64,000 nt of DNA, taken from the NCBI GenBank assembly GCA_015143295.1, contig CM026574.1, positions 9,612,938 through 9,676,937 on the forward strand. Direction: 5' to 3'. Under the pieces are notes generated by a model. It had not been told where the DNA came from and made no database searches. It saw only the letters and a program-made list of their open reading frames with translations. This stretch comes from Tetracentron sinense (lineage: Eukaryota > Streptophyta > Magnoliopsida > Trochodendrales > Trochodendraceae). Position numbers and translations under genes: made by a program. Shown here piece by piece: positions 11,121-23,386 of this stretch (position 1 is the first letter of the stretch; each line of letters opens with the position of its first letter).

Positions 11121-14073
11121 TGTTGCGACCCAAAATACCCCCTAGGAGTTAAGGATACTTTAACTTGTGACTTATCATATCAAACCAAACCATCCTGTGA
11201 GAATACACAAAGCATAACATAGCGGAAACAGTAATGACATAGCAAATGCTCATAACTGGGTTCCAAGTCTGAACCAACAGAACATAGCAAAATATGAAGT
11301 ATGAAGTAGACAAGTCTCACTCTCAAAATGCACCTCTCTCTCACTCTCCTCACTCAGCAATAGTCTAAATAGGGCAACCTATCTAGAGCTCCATCATCCT
11401 GATGATAATCAATGGTAAGCTCTTGCTCGTAGTACTCTTCCTCTATCCAAGACTCAGGAGCACGCTCATCAAAACCTTTCGAAGTCAATAATTAGGCTGA
11501 GCATGGAATAATCAGTGCCTATAAACTACTAGCTAACAATGTAATAATATCATTTAACATGAAAAGCTATAGAGACATAGAAATCTTTAAAAGCATAGTT
11601 TCCAAAACCATTTCCTTATGAGTTTCAGTATGAAATCCAAAATCATATGAGTCATATGAGTTCGTATGAGAATCAGAGTCTTATGAGTTCTTAGAGTTTC
11701 TTATGATCCATTATGATTCGTAGAGACTTAGAGCACTTATGAATTCTTATGAGTTTCTTTTGAGCAAGATAGGACCCTTTAGAGACTTATGAGGCGAGCA
11801 TGTAAATACCCTTCAACAAAGATACTTAGAATAGCTGTGCCATCTTCCTTGACCAACCCTCCATTTGACTTTATCGTACTTATGAGATCACTTTTTCTTG
11901 GAGCCGGATGTGGCATACCCTTAGGTATGCCATATCCTTGACCAACCCACATTTTCGCTTTATCAATGCTTTGAGCTTGGTAAATTATGAGTTCTTAGAA
12001 ATCTTATGAATGCTTCGATAAATCCGTTCATATGACAAATCATAGAGTCATGCGAGACATGTAAGACATAGAGTGCATAAAGTGCTTGTGAATGCATATA
12101 GTGCTTGTGAACATCATACTATACTTGAAAGCTTAAAAACATGAAATCATAGTCATAGAATTTCAGTAGTAGTGATAGCTTACAAACACTTAGAATTTAT
12201 CATCCAATTCATCCATGAACACACCATAAAATATGGTTTTATTGAAAAGAATAGCACAAGGTTAGATAGTAGAGTGTATCTACCTTTTCAAGATCAATTC
12301 TCTACGATCTCAGTGCTCTGATATCACCTCAGTAGCAAGAAGGAACTCTTCCTTTTTTGCTAAAAAATGATACAATAACAAACTGAGCACCCAAGATAAC
12401 TATGGAGCAGCGACGGAAATTTTTTGTCGCTAATGCTCGATTTTCCGTCACTATTAATATTAGTGACGGAAAAACATTCATTGCTAATCCGTTACAATTG
12501 CGTCCGTGACTCCGTGGCTATGGTCTTTCGCGATAGAAATATATTTCCGTCACTAATGTCGGGAATTTTAATTCCGAGTTTAGTTACAGAAATGGAATTA
12601 GTGATGAAAATATTTTTGTCATTAATAGTGACGGAAATAAGTTTGTCACTAGTAACAACCATATTAGCGACGGAAAATCGAGTATCAATGACGGAAAATT
12701 TCTGTCACTAATACTCGATTTTCCGTCACTAATAACCATTGTAGCGATAGAACAATTTCTGTCACTATTAATGTCATTAGTGACGGAAATTGTTCCGTCA
12801 CTAATGCCCTTTTAAAAAAAATCGAACAAAGCTTTGATGGCAAGCTGGTTCGGATTCCTCTCCGTTATTCAATCTAATTTCTTCCCTTGGAGAGAGAGGA
12901 GGGGAGAGAAAATAATAGAGAGAGATGGGGGCTTTTGTCACCGGCGATCTAGTCGGTGAAGATGGAAAGATTCCTCTCCCTACTACTGATCTAGAAAAAC
13001 TATAAAGAAGAAATAAAATAAAATAAAAAAGGAAACTAGACAGAAGGATTTACCTGAAATCGCAATAACAAGGAGTGATTAGGAGCAGCTTGCGGGAAAC
13101 AGGGATGATCGAGGCTTCTCTTCCTCTACAAGTCAGATTTAGAATATAAAAATAAAAATAAAATAGAAAGGAGAGATAATAGAGGAAGAAGGGAGGATTA
13201 GATCAAGAGAGAGAGAGATTACCTGATCTAGCGTGAACCAGAGAGTGTTGCTGGCGGTGAAGATTGGAATTTTAGACGCCGGCAGTGATGAACCAAGAGA
13301 AGGAGAAGTAAAGGGGACAAGAAAAAAATGAGCACATGTGGGAATTTTAACTAATGTCAAAATAATTATTAATGACGGAAATTGTTCCTTCACTAAAAAG
13401 AACTTCCGTTACTAGTAGTAGTGAAAAAAACTTTCCTTCGCTATGATATAATCCCTATTAGTGACGGAATGATTTTCGTCACTAAAGGTAATTTTATATT
13501 TAAAAATCAATTAAATATCAAAATAATTATTAGTGACGGAAATGTTTCCATCACTAATACTCTCAATATCAGTAGTGACGAAAATTGTTCCGTCTCTAAA
13601 AAAAACTTCCATTACTAATAGAAGTAGTGACAAAAATTGTCCGTCACTATTATATAAGCCCTATTAGTGACGGAACATATTCCGTCACTAATGACTATTT
13701 TAATTAAAAAAACTTTGTAAGTGATTAGAGACAGATCATTAGTAACGGCATGTGTTTCTGTCATTATTAGTGATGTATTAGTGACGGAAAATTTTCCATC
13801 ACTACTATTCTGTCGCTACGCGATAGTTTGCTTGTAGTGCACGCAAGCTCCATGCTTTTCCTCTTCGTTCTCTTTCAAAAATCCCCAAAAATATATTCTT
13901 AGGGTTTGAGTAAATCAAACCTACGAATTTCGGTCATATTTATAGGCCAAAGGTTGCCAAAAACCCAAAAGACCCATTACAAAATATCTCCCAAGGTCGG
14001 TGGCAAGTTCTGGGCGTTTTTGCTCCTTTTAATGCAAGACTCGTGGACTAGTGGTTGGCCCCCGACTTCACTC
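11121..14073. mobile_element. LTR inserted in LINE-1, unit 2 copy (right end missing), containing CACTA
   Basis: It starts TGTTGCGACC after TCTTA and matches unit 1 throughout, with the CACTA element inserted at the same position. It is truncated at the junction with unit 3. Confidence 0.75.
12388..13839. mobile_element. Non-autonomous CACTA element, unit 2 copy
   Basis: Same element as at 7862-9417, about 100 bp shorter. The left terminus is CACCCAAGATAACTATGG and the right terminus, in reverse complement, is CACTACAAGCAAACTATCG. Several subterminal repeat pairs differ in number from unit 1, for example near 13350-13400, where one pair present in unit 1 is missing. Confidence 0.85.
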
Positions 14074-14136
14074 AATGAGAGAGAAGGAGAGAGTTTTTTT
14101 TGTAATTCCTCTAGGATGGGTGGCCTATTATATCAC

Positions 14137-14302
14137 ACCTGGGTTTGTCCCAGTGATTGTGTATCTCCCTTTGGGGAGGTGTGACTCTTGTTCGAGTCTT
14201 GGTGTGGCTGTTGAGCACCCACCATGAGTGTTGACCGTGATAACCCCCTAACCCCTAACCTAGGGTAGATAAATGATTAAGACCAAGCAATTTTTCTTTT
14301 TT
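14137..14302 (+). mobile_element. SINE-like element, copy in unit 3
   Basis: Third tandem copy, with the same left deletion junction as unit 2 ('tattatatcac' followed by 'cctgggtttg'). Its terminal T-run is interrupted by one C. Confidence 0.6.
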
Positions 14303-14749
14303 GAGATATACACGCCAATGAATTTTGAGGCGAAAATAGATGTTAGATTATCGCTTTTTATGGAAGTTAACAAATGCTGATAAATCGGCCGTAATAATCA
14401 ACATAGCGGTAGTTTATCGTATCCGCTAGGGCATCACCAAAATCATTTGTTCCGCTCTTACAACTACAATGTCGGTCCCAAAACTGGATAAAGAAGAAGC
14501 GGTAGATGAAATGGATATGTGGAGCTTCTTTCCCCATTTTTAATCATATTATTTTGTTTGTGTTCAAAGTTTAGGTCTTGATTAGACAATTCATTTCCTG
14601 GGATGCATGGTTGGCCAACTGATTCAGTAACGGTGATATATGAAAAAATGGGCTTGATGTATGGTATGAATAGGAAGGAGCATGAAGTTCCATATTCATT
14701 ATTGCACACTCTATTATTAACCCACATATGATTTTAAGGGTATGAATGA

Positions 14750-14782
<33 letters not shown>

Positions 14783-14864
14783 TTAGTAGAAGTTGTAAAA
14801 AATATTTTTAGGATATTCTATGATTGAAGGGGAAGAGTTCAAATTTTTTTTCTCTCGATGGTGG

Positions 14865-15546
14865 AGAGTTTTTCCTAACCTTCAATAGGTTTTCTTCTCC
14901 CTTCCCCTCCCCTTTCATCCTATCATTCCCCTCATTATTTACTCCCTAACTTCTCTCATTAATTACCCCTTTCCCTTGCGCTTTCCGATTAGCTTTTCTG
15001 GTTCACTCTCCCTCAACATGGATCCAGGTTGGGAAGCTGATCTTATTGCTAAAATTCAAGACCATACTTTAATCGAGATTGATGCTAGTCTCCTGGAGGA
15101 GGGTAGAAGTAGATATCAAAATAGTATTGTGGGAAAATTCTTTGTTGATAATCCCTTCAGCCTGATGTTAGCAAAGAAGAGCATGCTTCAGGCTTGGCGA
15201 TCAAAATCAAACATCACAACTTTTGACCTTAGCAAAGACGTGGTTCTTTTCAAGTTTGATGAGGTTTCTGACCTCCACAAGATTTTAGCCAATTCTCCTT
15301 GGGCCTTTAATGGTCATCTCCTTGTTCTCCAAAAATGGAACGAAAATACGAGTGTGTCAGAGTTAGTCTTTGATTCCATTTCAATATGGGTTCAAATCCA
15401 CAACCTGTCTTTGAAGAGGTGGAGCCTATCCCTTCTAAACTGGGTACAGCTCGTGAAGTTTCTCAAACCCAATACTCTAGCCCGATCCATCCACCTAAAA
15501 AAAATCCACAACCCATATGTCCTCTTGACCCGCCATCTTCCTCTTA
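14865..15546 (+). mobile_element. LINE-1 5' end and ORF1 N-terminal part, unit 3 (best preserved)
   Basis: ORF1 opens at ATG 15018 and reads without stops through the DUF4283-like region to about 15546. The Pro/Ser-rich linker lies in the second frame (15386-15571), as in unit 1. The last codons before the LTR spell PPSSSY. Removing the LTR and one TCTTA copy continues that frame into YLTQKSIKK at 17047, so this unit is joined to the true remainder of the LINE. Confidence 0.85.
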
Positions 15547-17044
15547 TGTTTCAACCCAAAATATCCCCTAGGAGTTAAAGATACTTTAGCTCGTGACTTA
15601 TCATATCAAACCAAACCATCCTGTGAGAATACACAAAGCATGACATAGCGGATACTGTAATGACATAGCAAATGCTCATAACTGGGTTCCAAGTCTGAAC
15701 CAACAGAACATAGCAAAATATGAAGTATGAAGTAGACAAGTCTCACTCTCAAAATACACCTCTCTCTCACTCTCCTCACCCAGCTCCATCATCCTGATGA
15801 TAATCCATGATAAGCTCTGGCTCGTAGTACTCTTCCTCTATCCAAGGCTCAGGAGCACGTTCATCAAAACCTGCCGAAGTCAATAATTAGGCTTAGCTTG
15901 GAATAATCAGTGCCTACTAACTACTAGCTAATAATGTAATAATATCATTGAACATGCAAAGCCATAGAGACATAGAAATCTTTAAAAGCATAGTTTCCAA
16001 AACCATTTTCTTATGAGTTTCAGTATGAAATCCAAAATCATATGATTCATATGAGTTCGTATGGGAATCAGAGTCTTATGAGTTCTTAGAGACTTATGTG
16101 CCGAGCATGTAAATACCCTTCAACAAAGGTACTTAGAATAGGTGTGCCATCATCCTTGACCAACCCTCCATTTGACTTTATCGTACTTATCAGATAACTT
16201 TTTCTTGGAGCCGGATGTGACATACCCTTAGGTATGCCATATCCTTGACCAACCCACATTTTCGCTTTATCAATGCTTTGAGCTTGGTAGATTATGAGTT
16301 CTTAGAAATCTTATGAATGCTTCGTAAGTGATTAGAGACGGATCATTAGTAACGGAATGTGTTTCCGTCACTGTAAGTGATGTATTAGCGACGGAAAATT
16401 TTCCGTCACTACTATTCTGTGGCTACACGGTAGTTTGCTTGTAGTGCAAGCAAGCTCCAAACTTTTCCTCTTCCTTCTCTTTCAAAAATCCCCAAAAATA
16501 TTTTCTTAGGGTTTGAGTAAATCAAACCTCCGAATTGGGTCATATTTATAGATCAAAGGTTGCCAAAAACCCAAAAGACCCTTTACAAAATATCTCCCAA
16601 GGTCGGTGGAAAGTTCTGGGCATTTTTGCTCTTTTTCGTGCTAGACTCGTCAACTAGTGGTTGGCCCCCGACTTCACTCATTGATGAGTGGCGATTCTGA
16701 ACTTCTATTTCAACACTGCCTCTCGTAGTCGTCGACGAGTGAGAAGCACCCAGGTGCACTCGTCGACAAGTGAACACTGTTTTTTCCCTGTTTGCTGTTT
16801 TTCCCATTTTTCTCACTTAAACCAATTTTCTACTTTGTTTTTAACACCCATAAGCATAAAAGAAATTACTCTAACAATCTCACATATGCTACAACAAAGT
16901 AAACACTAAAATCAAAAGCCAAAACCGTGTTCTTCATTGATTATTATCAAGGAAACACATAGAGGCTTCATGCCTCAAAACACTATTCATAGCACTATTC
17001 ACAGCTTTATTCACAGTATGAGGATTTGGTTCCGGGGTTCTACA
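15547..17044. mobile_element. Solo-type LTR in LINE-1 ORF1, unit 3, with both termini and TSD
   Basis: It begins TGTTTCAACC at 15547 and ends GGTTCTACA at 17044. It is flanked by the 5-bp direct repeat TCTTA (15542-15546 and 17045-17049). TG...CA ends and a 5-bp duplication are diagnostic of LTR retrotransposon integration, and the absence of internal coding sequence suggests a solo LTR. A deletion has removed much of the middle and most of the CACTA passenger; only the CACTA right end (16325-16446) remains. Short palindromic phrases around GTCGACGAGTG occur at about 16730-16775. Confidence 0.85.
16325..16446. mobile_element. CACTA element right-end remnant, unit 3
   Basis: About 120 bp with two subterminal repeats and the terminal sequence ending 'gcttgtagtg'. 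It is joined on the left to mid-LTR sequence by a deletion. Confidence 0.8.
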
Positions 17045-17049
17045 TCTTA

Positions 17050-20000
17050 CCTTACCCAAAAGTCTATAAAGAAAGATAGGAAGATTCTCAAAACTTTAAC
17101 CAGTGCTTCTCCGAGGAGAGTCTCTCCCTATCCCATTGCTTTGAAGTTAGACAAAGCTCCAAGCTTCATCATCCTGAACCTTGTTACCCTCCTAGTTTCG
17201 AGCCAAAGTCCTATCATAAATCTACTCAAGCCAATCTCGTTAATCTTGAAGGGGTTGTTGTCTTGGAACAAGCGCCCCAAGATATATATTGACACTCTAC
17301 TGGAATTGTCAGTGTTTTAGGACGAAACCTGATAGTTCGTCATCTCGGAGATATGTTCATGTCTCTCCATCCCTCCACTATCATGTTAATGGAGACAAAG
17401 ATGAAAGTTAATTGACCAGAATAAAAATAGAATTTATTTTGATCATATGTTCACTGTTGATTCATCGGGATTGTCGGGAGGTATTGTAATTTTTTGGAAT
17501 GATAGTGTGAAGTTGAGAGTATTATCCTTTTTCTCAAAACCTAGTGCAATTGAAGATCAAAGAGAGGGATGAAAATCCAGAATGGGACCATTCCTTAATT
17601 TATGATCCGAATGACAACATGGCTCAAAACAACCTGTGGAGGGATATCAGGAGCTCCCGAGACAGCAATATCACTTCGTGGCTAGCAATTGGAGACTTCA
17701 ATGACTACCCTTTTGAATCTGATAAAGTTGGGGGAAGAACAAGAAGCCTAGGCCAGTTTGTTCCTTTTCATAGAATGGTGTCTCAAGCACGGCTAATTGA
17801 TCTTCACTATCAAGAACAACCTTTCACTTGGAGCAAAAAACGTGATGGGGAGGAGTTCATCCAGGTCCGGCTAGATAGAGGTTTGACTAACCCTGAATGG
17901 ATTGATTTATTTCCTAATTCGTTAGTCACTCACCTCCCAGCTGTTGGGTCTGATCACAGACCGATATTGATTAATACAGAAGTGGCATCCAAAATTTTTA
18001 GACCTCCTTTCCGTAATGAGGCCATGTGGTCATCCCATCCACCTTGTTCATATATTGTATCTAATGCTTGGACTAATTCGAGTGGTGGTTCTTTTATGTT
18101 CTCCATGTGTAATAAGATCAAAAATTGCAAACTCTATCTTAAGCGATGGAATAAAGTCTAGTTTGGAGCACTTCATTCTAGGGTCTTGTATTTGAAAGCT
18201 CGGATTGCCTTTTTACAAATAAAGGAAAATAGGGGCCACTCTATGCCTCTAGAAAAAAGTTTGACTGGTGAATTGGAAGAGACCCTTAAGCAAGAAGAGA
18301 TTTTCTGGGCTCAGAAATCAAGGGTCAGTTGGCTTAAACTAGGGGATAGAAATACAAGGTTTTTTTCATCAATCTACCCTTCAAAGATGAAGATCAAACA
18401 AGATTCGACTCTTCAAACTGAATATGGTGACTGGATCTCTAACCATGCAGAAATCAAGGAGCACATCGTTCACCATTATCAGTCGGTTTTTACCACCTCA
18501 AATCCTGATATTTCCCTCCTTTCTACTAAGAATATTACGAGCATGTCACCTCTTAGTGAATAAAACCCTATGTCAGAATGTTACTTTAGAGGAAATAAAA
18601 TGTGCTCTCTTCCAAATGAGCCTTCTAAAATATCCTGGTCCGGATGATATGCTTGCTCATTTTTTTCAAAGACAATAGGATATTGTGGGGAAAGATGTCT
18701 GTGATGCAGTTCTTAGTTTTTTTAACTGTGGATTCCTTCTTAAAGAACTAAATCATACCCTTATAGCCCTAATTCCAAAAACCCCCAACCCCCAATCCAT
18801 TGGTCAATTTAGACCAATCAGCCTATGCAATGTTGTCTACAAGGTGATTTCAAAAGTTCTGGCAAATAGACTCAAAATTATTCTACTAGATCTTATTGGC
18901 AGAGCAGTCGTCCTTTGTTGCGGGACGAAAAATTACTAACAATGTTTTAATAGCTCATGAGGGCTCCGACAAGGGGTCCTCTCTCTCCTTATTTATTTAT
19001 TATCTGCACTGAAGCTCTATCTTCTATGATTAGACATTCTATGGAGTGTAATTTTCTGAGTGGAATTAAAGTGGCAAAAACAACTCCTTCTCTCTCCCAC
19101 CACCTTTTTGCAGATGATAGTTTCTTGTTTGTAAAGGCGGATATGGATGAATATAAACACATTATGAAGATTATTGATTGCTACTGTGAAGATTCGGGTC
19201 AAGCCATTAATCTTCAAAAGTCGGGAATAACATTTAGCAACAACACACCTGAACAAATAAGGCTTTCGCTTTCTTCTACTTTAAAGATTCATTCTATGAC
19301 CCCTCCAGGAAAATATTTGGGCTTACCAATAGAGTTTAGAAGGTCAAAAACTCAGTTATTTGGGTATTTAAGGGAAATGATACTATCTAAAATCAAAGGC
19401 TGGAAATGCTCTCTCTTATCGCAGACTAGGAGAGATATCATGATTAAAGCAGTGGCGCAGTCAATACCTTACTATGCAATGAGTTGTTTCAAAATTACAT
19501 TCAAGTGGTTCGGTCTTATAAATTCAGCAATCTCTCAGTTCTGATGAGGCCAAAAGGAGTAGGAGGGACGAATACACTGGTGTAGTTGGAGGAAACTGTG
19601 CTACTCAAAATCAACTGGGGGACTCGGGTTCAAAAATATGTCTTTTTTCAACCAAACTCTTTTAGCAAAACAAGCTTGGAGGCTACAAACAATGTCGGGC
19701 CTTCTTTGGAGTAGAATTCTTAAATCTCTTTATTTTTCCAAAGAATATTTTATGCAAGCTAAAAACAATTACAGAGAATCTTGGGGTTGGAAAAGCATTC
19801 TTCACAGTCAAGATCTTCTTCAATTAGGTATGCGGAGACAGGTGGGCTCAGGTCACTCTATTGACCCCTGGAAGGATCCATGGGTTCCTAATATGCCGAA
19901 CTTCCATATCTTATCTCCAAAGTCGAAAGGTTTCCCTATCTCAAAAGTCTCTCATCTTCTTGATCCTATCTCCAAACAGTGGAAAACTGGAGCTCTTGGG

Positions 20001-20409
20001 AACCTCTTCTCCAGTATAGAGGTTTGAGAAATTCTGAATATCCAACCAAGTGTCCTGGGTGTTAAAGGTTCATGAGTCTAGAATTTCGAAGCTAAAGGTA
20101 ATTTCAATGTTAAATTGGCATACTTCTTGGCCTCAATGAATGATCCTTGGAAGCTCAAAAGTGAACTCTCCTCTTCAAAAAACATCCCAAGCCTGAGATG
20201 GAGCTCCTTATGGAAGATCTCGATCCCTCTAAGTTGCTCCTTTTTATGTGGAGATGTATCTCAGATATATATTCTGATGGTAGGAGTTAATATTCAGCGT
20301 AGGAAAGTTGACATTGAACAGATGTGTAGAATGTGTGGGAATGAAGCAGAATCAGGTTTTCACTTATTCCTAGAATGTGATTTTGCAAGGAGTGTTTGGT
20401 TTTGATCAG
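17050..20409 (+). mobile_element. LINE-1 remainder: ORF1 C-terminus, endonuclease, reverse transcriptase, zf-RVT
   Basis: ORF1 ends near 17320. Endonuclease pieces follow: LMETKM near 17389 (catalytic Glu) and AIGDFNDYPFES near 17684, then GSDHRPI near 17946. The reverse transcriptase is spread over several frames: KSRVSWLKLGDRNTRFF (about 18318), FRPISLCNVVYKVISK (about 18810), and HHLFADDSFLFV with the FADD catalytic motif (about 19100). The zinc-finger-like region (zf-RVT) reaches CRMCGNEAESGFHLF (about 20330). Stops and frameshifts throughout make it dead. It is cut at 20410 by the Athila-like LTR, so the RNase H and tail are missing. Confidence 0.85.
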
Positions 20410-21793
20410 TGCTAATTATGACACATTTATGCACCTCAAACTACATATGTTAACTCTTTAGAGTTCTCTTTTGAAAGCATATTACAGTAATTGTTTGTCT
20501 TTGTCCATGACAGGATTATGTGAGGAATACAAAGTAAAATCAAAGAAATAACAGATGAAGAGCTTCAGAAAGAACTCTAGTCAGGAGAAGAGAAAAAGAA
20601 AGAAAGAAGAGAACAAAAGAAGTCAGGGACGATCAATCGTTGGCTGTATGGCGATCGATCGTAGGATAGAATAGTGATGATCGATCGCCCAGTCTTGATG
20701 ATCGATCGTCCACAAACCCATAGCCAAAGAAGAATTTTCTGAAAGGGACGATCGATCGTCCAAGGCTGACGATCAATCGTCATCGGTATTTTTCAGCCTC
20801 GGAATCCGCACATAAAGAGAAGAGTTACGCTTGGGGAAGTTTCTAAAAAGGAGAATTGAATTCTAAAAGAGGGTTCTCTATAAAAGGGAAAGCCCTTAAC
20901 TCAAAAAGGGTTCTAAAATTTGGAGTTTGGAAGCAGAGAAGGCTCTGGAGATTAACAAGGTTGGAAGATGGAGCATTCGACTTCGTTTTGTTCTTCGTCA
21001 AAAGTGGTGTTTTTGTCTCCTACCATGAACTAATTCTTCTATTTCTAGGGTTTCGATGAAATCCTAGCCAAGTAATCATGTCCTGTGTATTTTATTTATG
21101 TTCCTTCTTGTATGAACACTTATTGCATAATGAGAGGGTTGTCTCCAACCAACTATTAGAGTTTATACTCAATTTCAATGTGGTTTATCCTTGTCTTAGG
21201 CTCTCTTGTGTTGAAATTGAATTCGTTCATATATCTTTCTGTGATTGAAAATATGAACTTTATGCAATGGTATTTATTATCAATGAATCGAATTATAGGA
21301 TATTCTATTCCCAGGGAAGACGAGTGATGTCACAACCCTAACTTAGTGTGTATCACTTGTGCTGACCACAGATAGGATATACCTAGAATTTGGTCTGTTG
21401 AATCATTCTAGTTTCCGATGAGCTGAGGCTTGTAGTCGATCTCATCCTTTTTGTTTCTACTTGAGGGACATAAATGGATACGTGTGGATGTGATTATGAG
21501 GCTAGGGGTGGATTCAAACACCCTAGAAGTTTTCTCACATATATATCACCAACTGCTTTTAGTCTAATTAGGATTAATAAATTCTGTTAGTTTAAATTCT
21601 ACTCTTAGGTTAAATTCAATCAAATCACTCAATCTTGTTACCCATCAACTTAGAATTACTCTTGAGAAAAGGACAACGAAACCAGCGCAGTCTTTTGTGG
21701 TTCGACACCCCATACTAGTCACTACTCTATGGAATTGTAACTACTACGAGGTTTAATAAATTGACGATCAATTTTTGGGTGACTCAACTAACA
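20410..21793 (-). mobile_element. Putative LTR of the Athila-like element (3' LTR side)
   Basis: About 1.38 kb without a coding frame. It starts abruptly inside the LINE zf-RVT region at TG (20410) and ends in CA (21793). Read on the minus strand it begins TGTTAGTTGAGTCACCC and includes 'gggtgtcgaaccacaaaag', text of the kind seen near the start of Athila/Tat LTRs. The expected polypurine tract on the minus strand was not seen, and the partner LTR is missing, so the boundaries are inferred. It contains the GATCGATC palindrome cluster. Confidence 0.6.
20628..20786. repeat. Cluster of GATCGATC-type palindromes
   Basis: Six variants of a 14-bp palindrome lie within about 160 bp, including perfect 'gacgatcgatcgtc' and one-mismatch relatives, spaced by unrelated text. 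A sister cluster lies at 23824-23962. Confidence 0.85.
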
Positions 21794-23386
21794 TAAGGAA
21801 AGAAAAAGAGTAGAACTCTTTACATGTGACTCAAGAAAAATAAAAAGAAACAAAGAAGAAAAATGAGTAAACTCCGTACAACTGACTCAATGAAAATAGA
21901 AAATCCTAACTAAGAACTGGAAGCTCTATCGCTATAGTGGAGGTGGTGGAGGAGGAAACTGTCGTGGGGGAAAATAGGCTTCAAGTGTAGCTCTCATCAT
22001 CTGCTTGAAGTCAAAAGTGCTATGTGTCTGTTGGCCTAATCATAAAAGGTATCTGCCTGCCTCCATCTCTGAGCTGACTGCTCCCTAAACTCCCGAAGCT
22101 CAGCCTATTGCGCCAAATGATACTGACACTGGGCCTCCCATCTTTGGTCCTGAATAGCCTGATAGGCAAGAAACTCCTGACAAGTCATGTAAACAGGTGC
22201 CTTTGGCTGATCACTAAACTAGGGAGGTGGGGGAGGCTGGTGCTGAGAAGAGTGATGTTGAAACTTAGGGGAGGAGAATGGTGATTAGCCACAGGGGAGT
22301 GGGGAGGGGTCATAGCAACATCGGCCTCAGCATCGTGAATCACCTCATCAGGATGCTCGACAGTAGGGATCCTCCTCTTAGTGGCCTTCATTAAGGCATT
22401 GTAGCTCTTATCCCACTATTGCTCTCCAAACCTTACAGCCTTAGCCACCGGCTCATCCTCACTAATCACGTGACCCTGACGCTCTAAAAGCTGAGTAATC
22501 ATGTTTCCAAATAGTAGGTGCCAACTCGCATTAGATTGCTTTGGGGTTTCTATTGCCTCAATAAAAATCCTCTGCATAGTTCTGTACACATACTCCGCGA
22601 CATTCACCCAATGCCCCTTCTGCATATCATAGAGGGCATCTATGGGCCCGTTTGGTATCACTCCCAAGAATAATTCTCTATTCCCTGGGAATAGAAATTC
22701 TTGAGTTTTTATTCTCAGGCAATAGAGAATTGTTCCTTGAGAGTGATGCCAAACAGGTTATAACATGACACCTCTTCTTTCTGTGATGTGCCCTATGGGG
22801 TAAAGGTTACACTGGAAGATAGAGTCTACAAACTATAGGGTAGGGGGAGATAAGACCTACGAGTGCAATTTCTTCTTGTGTTATCATATCTCCCTCCATA
22901 CATCTCCCTTACGATCTCATGCAGGGTGGCTGACACTTGAGGTGAAGGCACATAGGGAAAACCATGGTAGGAATTTAAGGGGCATCCTATAGCTTGGGCA
23001 ATAGAGGTAATTGTGACCTCAAAGATGCGACCCTCAACAGTGACTTCGAGGGCCTCCTGGACATCCTCTTCAATCTCTTCATCCTCTTCAAAATTTTCCT
23101 CATCGCCCTCTTTTTTATCTTTTCCCTTTTGAACCATATTTTGATAAAAGAGGCAGACCAATCTAGGATATGCCTTAGCTGGGAATCTAAAAAGGCACTG
23201 GAGTCCCCTATTTTCCAATTCCAAAATGGTAGGGGCCATTTCTGGACACCTTTGAAAATACTCAACATGGAATTGGGTTTGAGGAGTAACCGCCCAAGTA
23301 GTGAATTTTCCTATTGGTTGCTCTAATCGGCCTTGAGTAGGTCTACTAGAGCTGAGTCTGTCCAATTTCTTTTGTTTGGGTGTCAT
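21794..23386 (-). pseudogene. Athila-like 3' ORF (env-position / plant transposon protein), broken
   Basis: The frame opens at ATG 23386 (MTPKQKKLDRLSSSRPTQGR). It contains a segment running FRFPAKAYPRLVCLFYQNM, an acidic E/D-rich stretch, and VTITSIAQAIGCPLNSYHG. It continues in 22416-22667 (MQKGHWVNVAEYVYRTMQRI) and further to about 21920 with several stops. Position after the integrase and composition match the extra ORF of Athila-lineage elements, sometimes called env-like; its function is not established. A MITE (about 22644-22759) interrupts it. Confidence 0.55.
22644..22759. mobile_element. MITE inside the Athila-like 3' ORF
   Basis: Terminal inverted repeats of about 24 bp: the left end reads GGGCCCGTTTGGTATCACTC, and the right end in reverse complement reads ACCTGTTTGGCATCACTC. 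The interior is only about 70 bp. It falls exactly where the flanking reading frames lose continuity. I could not settle the target-site duplication, so the superfamily (PIF/Harbinger or hAT) stays open. Confidence 0.65.

Larger units (their letters stand above)
9653..14073. repeat. Tandem unit 2
   Basis: Near-copy of unit 1 over its full length, about 350 bp shorter, mainly because of the shared deletion before the SINE and indels in the CACTA element and the TA repeat. It ends in the LTR text at about 14073, where unit 3 starts at 'atgagagagaaggag'. Confidence 0.85.
14074..16684. repeat. Tandem unit 3 (internally deleted)
   Basis: This unit repeats the same order but has lost part of the LTR and most of the CACTA element. 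The sequence jumps from 'cttatgaatgcttcg' to the CACTA right portion at about 16325. Unlike units 1 and 2, its LTR continues past the 'cactcattga' breakpoint (16681) to a genuine LTR end at 17044. That makes this the unit that keeps the original right flank. Confidence 0.85.
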
